Notes under the pieces: generated by a model | Seen by the model: only the letters and a program-made list of their open reading frames with translations | Databases searched by the model: none | Told to the model about the DNA's origin: nothing | Shown: piece after piece, positions 37,658-45,427 of the stretch | How the letters are laid out: each line of letters opens with the position of its first letter | Position numbering within the stretch: position 1 is the first letter of the stretch | NCBI RefSeq assembly: GCF_019711395.1 | Contig: NZ_JAIGNL010000002.1 | Location: forward strand, 346,001 to 410,000 | Reading direction: 5' to 3' | Length of the DNA: 64,000 bases | Origin: Qipengyuania xiapuensis | GTDB taxonomy: Bacteria > Pseudomonadota > Alphaproteobacteria > Sphingomonadales > Sphingomonadaceae | Position numbers and translations under genes: made by a program

Positions 37658-38941
37658 ATGAGCGCTTTCCAGAAACCCGGAATGCCCGGCAATCGCGATG
37701 CGTTCGCAGCCTATATCTGCGACGAGACCGCGCTGGACGTTCTTCGCCCGGTCGTCATCGAGCTCGGCTGGCAGCCCGAGAAGTGCAACAAGGGTGGCCT
37801 GCGCAACGCCGTGCAGTCGCTGTCGGTGTCGGCTAGCCCGAACATCCTGATGGTCGACCTGTCGGAAAGCGGCGACCCGCTGAACGACATCAACGCTCTC
37901 GCCGAGGTTTGCGAACCCGGTACGGTCGTGATCGCCATCGGCCAGGTCAACGACGTGCGCCTCTATCGCGACCTGCTCGCGAGCGGCATTCACGACTACC
38001 TGCTGAAGCCGCTTTCGGCCTCGGTGCTGCGCGACTCGCTCAATGCGGCACAGGCAGTGTTCAGCGCACCGCGCGGCGGTGAAGCCGAACAGGTCACGCG
38101 TCACATCTCGACTGCCATCGTGGGTACCCGCGGCGGTGTCGGTGCCTCGACCCTCGCGACCTCGCTCGCGTGGCTTTACAGCGCCGAGAAGAACATGCCG
38201 ACCGCACTGCTCGATCTCGACGTGCACTTCGGCACCGGCGCGCTGACGCTCGATCTCGAGCCGGGCCGCGGCCTGACCGACGCGATCGACAATCCGAGCC
38301 GTATCGATGGCCTGTTCATCGAACGCGCCATGATCCGCGCGAACAACAACCTCGCCATCCTCTCGGCAGAGGCGCCGATCAATTCGCCGCTGATGACCGA
38401 CGGCGCGGCCTTCCTGCAGCTGCAGGAAGAATTCCGCCACGCCTTCGAGATGACGCTGGTCGACCTACCGCGCAACATGCTGATCAATTTCCCGCACCTG
38501 CTCAACGACGTGAACGTCGTGACGCTGGTTACGGAAATGACGCTCGCTTCGGCGCGCGACACGATCCGCCTGCTTTCCTGGCTCAAGACCAACGCCGCGC
38601 ACGCCACCCCGGTGGTCGTCGCGAACAAGGTCCAGCCCGGTGCTGCAGAAATCAGCAAGGCCGATTTCGAAGCCTCGATCGAACGCAAGATCGATATCTC
38701 GATCCCGTACGACCAGAAGGGCGCAGCCACGGCAGCCAAGCTCGGCAAGACCTTCATCGACGCGAACAGCTCGGGCAAGGCGACTGCGGGCATCAAGCAG
38801 CTCGGCAGCCGCATCATCGGCCTCGGCGATTCCGACAGCGAAGAGGCAGCGGAAGTTGCCGGCAAGAAATCGCTGCTCGGCGGCTTCGACCTCAAGGGTC
38901 TGATGTCGAAGAAGGACAAGGCGGACGCCGACGCCGAATAA
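37658..38941 (+). CDS. cpaE: Pilus assembly protein CpaE (receiver-like/MinD-like ATPase)
   Basis: The protein has 427 residues. The first 140 form a receiver-like domain, and a ParA/MinD-type ATPase follows with the P-loop VGTRGGVGASTLATSLAW and ALLDLDVHFGTGALTLDLE. CpaE/TadZ places the pilus machine at the cell pole. The AAGGAGG ribosome site lies in the end of cpaD. In other tad loci cpaF comes next. Here an 80-bp spacer with a hairpin is followed directly by tadB. Confidence 0.93.
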   Translation: MSAFQKPGMPGNRDAFAAYICDETALDVLRPVVIELGWQPEKCNKGGLRNAVQSLSVSASPNILMVDLSESGDPLNDINALAEVCEPGTVVIAIGQVNDVRLYRDLLASGIHDYLLKPLSASVLRDSLNAAQAVFSAPRGGEAEQVTRHISTAIVGTRGGVGASTLATSLAWLYSAEKNMPTALLDLDVHFGTGALTLDLEPGRGLTDAIDNPSRIDGLFIERAMIRANNNLAILSAEAPINSPLMTDGAAFLQLQEEFRHAFEMTLVDLPRNMLINFPHLLNDVNVVTLVTEMTLASARDTIRLLSWLKTNAAHATPVVVANKVQPGAAEISKADFEASIERKIDISIPYDQKGAATAAKLGKTFIDANSSGKATAGIKQLGSRIIGLGDSDSEEAAEVAGKKSLLGGFDLKGLMSKKDKADADAE

Positions 38942-38949
38942 CCCTGCAA

Positions 38950-38982
38950 CCGGCACGCGCGGGCCAGTCCCCCGCGTGCCGG
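38950..38982. repeat. Stem-loop between cpaE and tadB
   Basis: CCGGCACGCG (38950-38959) and CGCGTGCCGG (38973-38982) form a perfect 10-bp stem. There is no T-run after it, so it is not a classical terminator. It may stabilise or process the mRNA where cpaF would normally lie. Confidence 0.55.
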
Positions 38983-39021
38983 AAGCAGACGAACGAATGA
39001 CGGACGGGACGGAGTAGACAG

Positions 39022-39993
39022 ATGAACACGATCCAGCTCATGCTGGTTGCCGGCGGCGTTCTCGCCTTGCTCGTCTTGGGTTACGCCATCATTGCGGGCC
39101 CCAACGCCGGCAAGAACGGCCAGCGACGCCTGCAGCAGCTGCGTTATCGCCACTCGGAGAGCACCGACACCAAGGTGGAGTCGCAGCTCAAGAAGGCAAT
39201 CGCAGCCCGTAAGCCCAAGGCACACAAGACTGCGGGTTCGGATTCGCGCATCGAAGCACTTGCCCTGCGCCTGGATCGCACCGGCAAGGGCTGGACGCTC
39301 AGCCAGTATGCCTATGCTTCGCTCGGCATCGGCCTCGTGGTCGCTCTGATCATGTTCCTTCGCTCGGGTTCGCTGCCGCTTTCCTTCGCGATCGGTACCT
39401 TTGCAGGTGCGGGCATTCCGCACTTCATCGTCGGCCGCGCGATCAAGAAGCGCACCAACCAGTTCAACGCGAAGTTTCCGGACGCCATCGAACTGCTCGT
39501 TCGCGGCCTGCGCTCGGGTCTTCCCGTGACCGAAACGCTTGCCGTCGTGGCACAGGAAGTGCCTGGCCCGGTCGGCGCGGAATTCAAGGGCATCGTCGAG
39601 CGCATCAAGATCGGACGGACCATGGAGGAGTCGCTCCAGGAAACCGCCGACAGGCTCAACATCCCGGAATTCAACTTCTTCTGCATCACGCTCGCCATTC
39701 AGCGCGAAACCGGTGGTAACCTCGCCGAGACGCTCTCGAACCTGTCGGACGTGCTGCGCAAACGCGCCCAGATGAAACTCAAGATCCGCGCGATGAGCTC
39801 GGAATCGAAGGCCTCGGCCTACATCGTCGGCGCGCTGCCTTTCATCGTCTTCGTCCTGATCTGGTGGATCAACCCCGATTACATCGGCGGATTCTTCGAG
39901 GACGAGCGTCTCATCGTAACCGGCCTTGGCGGGCTCGTGTGGATGAGCATCGGTGGCTTCATCATGGCCAAGATGGTCAGCTTCGAAATCTAA
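39022..39993 (+). CDS. tadB: Tad pilus inner-membrane platform protein TadB
   Basis: The protein has 323 residues with a T2SS-F domain. Membrane segments are at LMLVAGGVLALLVLGYAIIA, GIGLVVALIMFL and VGALPFIVFVLIWWI. The conserved FPDAIELLVRGLRSGLPVTE and FFCITLAIQRETGGNLAETL mark the family. TadB and TadC form the platform that couples pilin extrusion to the ATPase CpaF, whose gene is not in this locus. Confidence 0.94.
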   Translation: MNTIQLMLVAGGVLALLVLGYAIIAGPNAGKNGQRRLQQLRYRHSESTDTKVESQLKKAIAARKPKAHKTAGSDSRIEALALRLDRTGKGWTLSQYAYASLGIGLVVALIMFLRSGSLPLSFAIGTFAGAGIPHFIVGRAIKKRTNQFNAKFPDAIELLVRGLRSGLPVTETLAVVAQEVPGPVGAEFKGIVERIKIGRTMEESLQETADRLNIPEFNFFCITLAIQRETGGNLAETLSNLSDVLRKRAQMKLKIRAMSSESKASAYIVGALPFIVFVLIWWINPDYIGGFFEDERLIVTGLGGLVWMSIGGFIMAKMVSFEI

Positions 39994-40014
39994 GGACCCG
40001 AGGGAACAGATATC

Positions 40015-41001
40015 ATGGAAACCGGTACCGGACCCACACTCCTCGGCTTCGACGTCATCCTCGTCGGTTCGATCCTGATGGGAATTGCAGCGCTGGCGGT
40101 CGTTTTCGCGATCTACACCGCTGTCACCATCAAGGACCCGATGGCGAAGCGCGTGAAGGCGCTCGAGGGGCGCCGCGAAGAGCTCAAGGCTGGCCTTGTC
40201 ACTTCGGGCTCCAAGAAACGCCAGAGCCTCGTGCGCAAGTCGGACACCACCGACAAGGTGCGCGATACGCTCGGCAACATGAAGGTCCTCCAGGACAGCC
40301 AGGTCCAGGAAATGCAGCAGAAGCTTGCCTGGGCAGGCTTCCGCAACAAGGAATTCGCAGTCGTCCTTATCGGTCTGCGCATGGTCCTTCCAGTCGTGCT
40401 CGGCCTGATCGCGACCATCCTGCTCTATGTCGTCGAGATCTATCCCGACTGGCAGTTCAAGCGCGTCGCCGCGCTCGGCCTGATCGTATTCCTCGGCTAC
40501 AAGGGGCCGGAGATCTATCTCGCGAACATCGCGGGCAAGCGCACCGACGCGATCCGCAAGGGTCTGCCCGACGCGCTCGACCTCCTGGTCATCTGCGCCG
40601 AGGCCGGTCTTACGGTCGACGCCGCCTTCAACCGCGTCGCCAAGGAACTGGGCCGCGCTTATCCGGAGCTGGGTGACGAATTCGCCCTGACTGCGATCGA
40701 GCTGTCATTCCTCAACGAGCGCAAGAAGGCCTTCGACAACCTCGCCTACCGCGTGAACCTCGAGGCGGTGAAGGGCGTGGTCACGACCATGGTCCAGACC
40801 GAACGCTACGGTACGCCGCTTGCCTCCGCGCTGCGTGTGCTGTCGGCCGAGTTCCGTAACGAGCGCATGATGCGCGCCGAGGAAAAGGCCGCACGCCTTC
40901 CGGCGATCATGACCGTGCCGCTGATCCTGTTCATCCTGCCGGTGCTGTTCATCGTGATCCTTGGCCCGGCGGCCTGTTCGATCTCCGACGCGTTCTCGTG
41001 A
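40015..41001 (+). CDS. tadC: Tad pilus inner-membrane platform protein TadC
   Basis: The protein has 328 residues with a T2SS-F domain, seen in KGLPDALDLLVICAEAGLTV and LVQTER-type helices around TTMVQTERYGTPLASAL. Membrane segments are IGLRMVLPVVLGLIATILL and VPLILFILPVLFIVILG. It is the last gene of the locus and ends at a hairpin. No TadD (TPR) or TadE/F/G gene follows. Confidence 0.94.
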   Translation: METGTGPTLLGFDVILVGSILMGIAALAVVFAIYTAVTIKDPMAKRVKALEGRREELKAGLVTSGSKKRQSLVRKSDTTDKVRDTLGNMKVLQDSQVQEMQQKLAWAGFRNKEFAVVLIGLRMVLPVVLGLIATILLYVVEIYPDWQFKRVAALGLIVFLGYKGPEIYLANIAGKRTDAIRKGLPDALDLLVICAEAGLTVDAAFNRVAKELGRAYPELGDEFALTAIELSFLNERKKAFDNLAYRVNLEAVKGVVTTMVQTERYGTPLASALRVLSAEFRNERMMRAEEKAARLPAIMTVPLILFILPVLFIVILGPAACSISDAFS

Positions 41002-41037
41002 TCGAAGCTCCGCAAGGAGCCACATAGAACCAAGCGA

Positions 41038-41071
41038 AAAGCCTGGTCGGCTAATTAGTCGGCCAGGCTTT
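41038..41071. terminator. Bidirectional terminator between tadC and the MarR gene
   Basis: AAAGCCTGG (41038-41046) pairs with CCAGGCTTT (41063-41071), with further pairing of CGGC and GTCGG inside. A-run and T-run flank the stem on both strands. The 3' end of the MarR gene lies inside the loop. Confidence 0.75.
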
Positions 41072-41525
41072 CTGCGTCGAATTCGCCAGCATTGTCACGC
41101 AGGCGGGAGAGCATCTCGCGGAAAGTCTCCTGCTCTTCGGCAGAGAGGACCGAGAACATCTCGGCCTCGATCTTCAACGCGAGCGGCATGATGCCGGCGT
41201 GCACCGCCCTGCCCTCGGCTGTCAGCTCGAGCAGGTGCGAGCGTCCGTCCTTCGCATTGGGCGCGCGCTTGGCGAGACCGCGAGTCTCGAGAACCTTGCA
41301 GGCGCGGTTGACCGGCACCTTGTCCATCAGCGTCATCTGTGAAAGCTCGCGCTGCGTTAGCGGCCCGCTGTCGCCGAGAACCGCCATGATGCGCCACTCG
41401 GTAGTCTTGAGCGCAAACCGCTTGCGATACTGCTCCGCGATACGCGTGGAGATCGCGTTCGAGGCGATCGACAGCTGGTACGGCAGGAAGTCGGCGAGGC
41501 GTTTTGCTGGTTTGCGTGACGGCAT
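41055..41525 (-). CDS. MarR-family transcriptional regulator
   Basis: The protein has 156 residues from the ATG at 41525. Nineteen earlier codons in frame are unconserved. It is a winged-helix protein with LKTTEWRIMAVLGDSGPLTQ, the recognition region ELSQMTLMDKVPVNRACKVL and the wing KDGRSHLLELTAEG. MarR proteins bind palindromes as dimers and respond to small aromatic or fatty ligands. It lies downstream of a crotonase gene on the same strand, so it may control acyl-CoA metabolism; that is inference. A palindrome at 41577-41590 is a possible operator. Confidence 0.92.
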   Translation of the reverse strand: MPSRKPAKRLADFLPYQLSIASNAISTRIAEQYRKRFALKTTEWRIMAVLGDSGPLTQRELSQMTLMDKVPVNRACKVLETRGLAKRAPNAKDGRSHLLELTAEGRAVHAGIMPLALKIEAEMFSVLSAEEQETFREMLSRLRDNAGEFDAESLAD

Positions 41526-41576
41526 GGGCCATAGCTGTAACCTTCCCGCGCGGCTTGGCAAGGTTTCAGCTGTGAC

Positions 41577-41590
41577 TATCACATGTGCAA
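41577..41590. promoter_or_regulatory. Possible MarR operator
   Basis: On the minus strand the region reads TTGCACATGTGATA, in which CACATGTG is a perfect 8-bp palindrome. Five of the seven base pairs of the 14-bp site are symmetric. It is 51 bp upstream of the MarR start codon, a usual place for an autoregulatory site. Confidence 0.35.
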
Positions 41591-41603
41591 CTACCCCCAG
41601 GCG

Positions 41604-42476
41604 CTACTTGTATGCGGGCTGATCCCACCAGGGATAGAAGTCGGGCATGTCCTTGCCGACGGTGTCGGGATAGGCCGGCGCACGCTTTTCAAGGAAGCTC
41701 GCGATACCCTCTTTCGCATCGTCGCTGCGGCTGAGGCGATAGATCGCGCGGCTGTCGATCCGGTGCGCATCCATCGGATGGCCAGCCGCTCCCAGCCGCC
41801 AGAGCATCGCGCGGGTCATGGCGACCGAAACCGCCGAGGTGTTGTCCGCGATCTCGCGCGCGATACCGATGGCGGCATCCATCAGCTCGCCCTGCGGGTG
41901 GACCGAACGCACAAGACCACGTTCCTTCGCCTCGGCAGCGTCGAAGATCCGGCCGGTCATGCACCATTCGAGCGCGGTCTGCATGCCGACGAGGCGCGGC
42001 AGGAACCAGCTGCTTGCCGCTTCCGGGGTGATCCCGCGCCGGGCGAAGACGAAACCGAAACGCGCATTGTCGCTGCACAGGCGGATATCGAAGGGCAGCT
42101 GCATCGTCACGCCGACACCCACGGCCACGCCATTGCAGGCGCCGATAAGGGGCTTTTTGGAATCGAACAGGCGCAGCGTCAGCCGCCCTCCCCCGTCGCG
42201 CACGCGTTCGTCGGAGAGATTCTCGACCGGGTTCGGATCGGAAAAGACGTGTCCGCCACCCTCGGGCGTCAGGTCGGCGCCCGCGCAGAAGGCCCTGTCG
42301 CCATGTCCCGTCACGATCACGGCACGCACGCTGTCGTCGGCATCGGTCACGTCGAGCGCATCGATGAACTCGTCCATCATGACCCGCGTGAAAGCGTTCA
42401 TCTTCTCGGGCCGGTGCAGCGTCACGGTGGCAATGCCATCGGCGATATCGAGCTTGATCTGCGTGTAGGAACTCAT
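41604..42476 (-). CDS. Enoyl-CoA hydratase/isomerase family protein (crotonase)
   Basis: The protein has 290 residues. HRPEKMNAFT and GDRAFCAGADLTPEGGG form the acyl-CoA pocket and oxyanion hole, and NGVAVGVGVTMQLPFDIRL supplies the second. Glu152 in RRGITPEAASSWFLP matches one of the two catalytic glutamates. Only one is obvious, so hydratase activity is not certain. About 25 residues more than the minimal fold lie at the C-terminus (YPDTVGKDMPDFYPWWDQP), a type seen in alphaproteobacterial enoyl-CoA hydratases of unknown substrate. Confidence 0.9.
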   Translation of the reverse strand: MSSYTQIKLDIADGIATVTLHRPEKMNAFTRVMMDEFIDALDVTDADDSVRAVIVTGHGDRAFCAGADLTPEGGGHVFSDPNPVENLSDERVRDGGGRLTLRLFDSKKPLIGACNGVAVGVGVTMQLPFDIRLCSDNARFGFVFARRGITPEAASSWFLPRLVGMQTALEWCMTGRIFDAAEAKERGLVRSVHPQGELMDAAIGIAREIADNTSAVSVAMTRAMLWRLGAAGHPMDAHRIDSRAIYRLSRSDDAKEGIASFLEKRAPAYPDTVGKDMPDFYPWWDQPAYK

Positions 42477-42514
42477 TTGGATTCGTCTCCCTCGGACCCG
42501 TCAGCTTGGAACAC

Positions 42515-42530
42515 ATGGAACACGGTCCTG
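42515..42530 (-). repeat. Dispersed 16-bp repeat, copy 2
   Basis: ATGGAACACGGTCCTG reads on the plus strand here. Its exact reverse complement lies at 8872-8887 inside the lysozyme gene. The match extends imperfectly by a second TGGAAC unit (TGGAACAC here, TGGAACGG there). It lies in the 233-bp gap between the crotonase and phosphofructokinase genes. Confidence 0.6.
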
Positions 42531-42585
42531 GATCTAAAACCTCTCGCGGCGCGAAGAACGGCAGTCGGGCGCGGAGGAGATTGGC

Positions 42586-42669
42586 ATGAGGACCGTGGCA
42601 TCTGGCGCGACGATAGGCACAAGCGGGCGAGTAGGGAAGCGCGCTCGTGCATTCGTAGTCATTGCCTAG
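42586..42669 (+). CDS. Candidate 27-residue leader ORF upstream of the phosphofructokinase gene
   Basis: An ATG at 42586 with GGAGGAGA about seven bases upstream opens a frame of 27 codons that ends TAG at 42669. The peptide begins MRTVASGATIGTSGRV and is rich in Arg and small residues. The stop is 40 bp before the phosphofructokinase start. Only the ribosome site supports translation; it could be chance. Confidence 0.25.
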   Translation: MRTVASGATIGTSGRVGKRARAFVVIA

Positions 42670-42709
42670 GCCCTAGTCTAAATCCCCCACCCTTGGCACA
42701 AGGCTGCGC

Positions 42710-43909
42710 ATGGGAGAGAAAACCGTAGCCATGCTCACCGCAGGGGGGCTCGCGCCCTGCCTGTCCTCGGCCGTCGGCGGGCTGATCGAGCGCTATACCG
42801 AGATCGCGCCCGATGTCCGCATCGTCGCCTATCGCAATGGTTATGCGGGCCTTCTCACCGGCAATTGGATCGAGGCAACCGAGGATGTGCGCGCCAACGC
42901 GGGCCGCCTCCACGCCTTCGGCGGCAGCCCCATCGGCAACAGCCGCGTCAAGCTGACCAATGTCGAAGACTGCGTGAAGCGCGGGCTGGTGGAGGAAGGC
43001 CAGGACCCGCTCGAAGTCGCCGCAGAGCAGCTGAAGCGCGACGGGATCGACATCCTCCACACGATCGGCGGGGACGATACGAATACCGCTGCCGCCGACC
43101 TGAAGGCGCATCTTGCCAAGATCGGCTCCGATCTCACCGTTGTCGGCCTGCCCAAGACGATCGACAACGACGTCGTGCCGATCCGCCAGTCGCTGGGCGC
43201 ATGGACCGCCGCGGAACAGGGCGCGCTCTACGCCCGCAACATCATCGCGGAATTCTCCGCCAATCCTAACATGCTGATCGTGCACGAGGTCATGGGCCGC
43301 CACTGCGGCTGGCTGACCGCCGCGACTGCGCGTGCACACCATGAATGGGTCGGTACGGCGCCCTTCGCCGAGTGGGTAGACAATGCCGCAGCCCGCTGGG
43401 ACGTCCACGGCGTCTACATCCCCGAGCGCGCGTTCGACCTGTCGCAGGAAGTCGCGCGCCTGCGCGGCATCATGGACGAACACGGCGGCGTGAACCTGTT
43501 CATTTCCGAAGGTGCTGGCATGGGCGAGATCGTCGCCGCAATGGAAGCTGCCGGAGAAGAGGTCCCGCGCGATGCCTTCGGCCACGTGAAGCTCGACAAG
43601 ATCAATCCGGGCCAGTGGTTCGCCGACCGGTTCGCCAAGGAGCTGGGCGCCGAAAAGGTGCTGGTCCAGAAGAGCGGCTACTTCTCGCGCTCCGCCCCGG
43701 CCAATGCCTCCGATCGCGAGCTCATCGAGCATTGCACGAGGCTGGCGGTCGACGCCGCGCTTGCCGGAACCAGCGGGGTCGTCGGACACGACGAGGAGCG
43801 CGGCGACGAACTCCGCGTCATCGAATTCGAACGCATTGCGGGCGGCAAGAAGTTCGACGTGACACAGAGCTGGTTCAGGGAATTGCTCTCCGAACTCGGG
43901 CAGGCCTGA
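42710..43909 (+). CDS. pfp: Diphosphate-dependent 6-phosphofructokinase
   Basis: The protein has 399 residues. It interconverts fructose 6-phosphate and fructose 1,6-bisphosphate. Two positions decide the phosphoryl donor: GGDDT (Asp122, Asp123) replaces the glycines of ATP enzymes, and PKTIDND has Lys149 where ATP enzymes have Gly. Both point to PPi. VHEVMGRHCGWLTA and SEGAGMGE are further family motifs. A PPi enzyme is reversible and can serve gluconeogenesis. Upstream lies a 233-bp non-coding stretch with a short repeat and a tiny ORF. Confidence 0.93.
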   Translation: MGEKTVAMLTAGGLAPCLSSAVGGLIERYTEIAPDVRIVAYRNGYAGLLTGNWIEATEDVRANAGRLHAFGGSPIGNSRVKLTNVEDCVKRGLVEEGQDPLEVAAEQLKRDGIDILHTIGGDDTNTAAADLKAHLAKIGSDLTVVGLPKTIDNDVVPIRQSLGAWTAAEQGALYARNIIAEFSANPNMLIVHEVMGRHCGWLTAATARAHHEWVGTAPFAEWVDNAAARWDVHGVYIPERAFDLSQEVARLRGIMDEHGGVNLFISEGAGMGEIVAAMEAAGEEVPRDAFGHVKLDKINPGQWFADRFAKELGAEKVLVQKSGYFSRSAPANASDRELIEHCTRLAVDAALAGTSGVVGHDEERGDELRVIEFERIAGGKKFDVTQSWFRELLSELGQA

Positions 43910-43970
43910 AGCGATCGCGCCGGACTGGTTCCCGGCAAACGCCAAAATATTCCTCGGAACAGCGCAATTG

Positions 43971-43997
43971 GGGGCACGTTCGACAGAACGTATCCCC
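43971..43997. repeat. Imperfect stem-loop between pfp and the aldehyde dehydrogenase gene
   Basis: GGGGCACGTTC and GAACGTATCCCC pair with a small internal mismatch around a 4-base loop. No T-run follows. It may be a weak terminator or a leader structure 20 bp before the next start. Confidence 0.4.
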
Positions 43998-44016
43998 AAC
44001 CTTTCCAAGGTATTCC

Positions 44017-45399
44017 ATGTCCCAGATCCAGACTTGCAACCCGGCTACGCGTGAACCACTCGAAACCTATGACCTGATGGGCAAGAACGAAGCCTTTGCG
44101 CTTGTCGACGCTGCCCATGAGGCTTTTCTTTCCTGGAAGAACCGCAGCCATGAAGAGCGCGGCGACATCCTGCGCAAGATCGCGCAGACCCTGCGCGACA
44201 ATACCGACCGTATCAGCGAGATGATGACCCGCGAGATGGGCAAGCTCCTGAAGGACGGCAAAACCGAGGTCGAGATCTGTGCCCGCATCTTCGAATATAC
44301 CGCTGACAACGGCCCCTCCGCGCTGGCCGACGAAGAGCGTACGCATTCCGGCGGGAAGAAGCGCGGCATCGTCACCTACTCGCCCATCGGCGTGATCTAT
44401 TCGATCCAGCCGTGGAATTTCCCCCTCTACCAGCCCGTCCGCGTGCTGGCCGCCAATGCGATGGCGGGCAATGCCTGCATCCTGAAACATGCGTCGATTT
44501 GCACCGGCAGCGGGTTGCTGTTGCGTGACCTGTGCCTGGAGGCGGGTCTGCCAAAAGGCCTGTTCGACGTGGTTCTTGTCGATCACGATATATCGGACGA
44601 CATCATCAAGCACGACAAGATCCGCGCCGTGACGATGACCGGCAGCGATGGCGCGGGCAGCCATATCGGCAAGACCGCCGCCGCAGCACTGAAGAAAACC
44701 GTGCTCGAGTTGGGATCGAACGATGCCTATCTCGTGCTCGAAGATGCCGATATCGACCTCGCCGTGAAGACCTGTGTCACCGGACGCCTCTACAACAATG
44801 GCGAGACATGCGTTTCGGCCAAGCGCTTCGTGGTGACCGATGCGGTCTATGACGAGTTCGTCGAAGCCTTCGTCGAACGGATGAAATCCGCCAAGATGGG
44901 CGACCCGATGGACGAGGAGACACAGCTGGGCCCCGTATCCGGCAAGGATCAGTTCGATACGCTGGTGGAACAGGTGCAGAAGAGCCTCGATGGCGGGTGC
45001 ACGCTGCTGTGCGGCGGTGATCCCGAAGACGATCCCGACGGCTGGTATTACCCCGCAACCGTGCTGGCCGATTGCAAGCCGGGCACGCCCGCCTATGACG
45101 ACGAACTATTCGGCCCCGTAGCCTCGATCATTCGCGCAAAGGACGATGAAGACGCCATGCGCATCGCCAACGACAGCCGCTATGGCCTTGGCGGAGGCAT
45201 CTTCACCAAGGACGAAGACAAGGCCATCCGGCTTGCGCGCGACCATTTCGACACCGGCATGGTGCGGGTCAATTCCTTCGGCGCGGCAGACCCCAACATG
45301 CCTTTCGGCGGCGTGAAAGACAGCGGATATGGCCGCGAACATGGCGGCTTCGGAATGAAGGAATTCGTCAACGCCAAGGCGATCTTCCTTCCCTCGTAA
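44017..45399 (+). CDS. NAD(P)-dependent succinate-semialdehyde dehydrogenase-like aldehyde dehydrogenase
   Basis: The protein has 460 residues from the ATG at 44017. The same frame is open upstream into pfp, but that part is out of phase with pfp and unconserved. Catalytic Cys265 lies in NNGETCVSAKRF, Glu231 in VLELGSNDAYL and Asn134 in QPWNFPLYQP. The short N-terminus and these motifs fit the GabD2/Sad-like branch, which oxidises succinate semialdehyde to succinate. Other aldehydes are possible. An AAGG site lies 8 bp upstream. Confidence 0.9.
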   Translation: MSQIQTCNPATREPLETYDLMGKNEAFALVDAAHEAFLSWKNRSHEERGDILRKIAQTLRDNTDRISEMMTREMGKLLKDGKTEVEICARIFEYTADNGPSALADEERTHSGGKKRGIVTYSPIGVIYSIQPWNFPLYQPVRVLAANAMAGNACILKHASICTGSGLLLRDLCLEAGLPKGLFDVVLVDHDISDDIIKHDKIRAVTMTGSDGAGSHIGKTAAAALKKTVLELGSNDAYLVLEDADIDLAVKTCVTGRLYNNGETCVSAKRFVVTDAVYDEFVEAFVERMKSAKMGDPMDEETQLGPVSGKDQFDTLVEQVQKSLDGGCTLLCGGDPEDDPDGWYYPATVLADCKPGTPAYDDELFGPVASIIRAKDDEDAMRIANDSRYGLGGGIFTKDEDKAIRLARDHFDTGMVRVNSFGAADPNMPFGGVKDSGYGREHGGFGMKEFVNAKAIFLPS

Positions 45400-45427
45400 T
45401 CACCTCTGATCTGCACGGAGATTTTCA

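Noticed and set aside
42515..42530. The shared 16-bp repeat as attachment sites of an integrated element between 8.9 and 42.5 kb
   Set aside because: The copies are in inverted orientation and the region between them is core genome (glnA, tam, tat, argS, tad). No integrase is present.
43345..44016. A possible 224-residue N-terminal extension of the aldehyde dehydrogenase
   Set aside because: It overlaps pfp in another frame, is Arg-rich and unconserved. The ATG at 44017 has a ribosome site and gives the family length.
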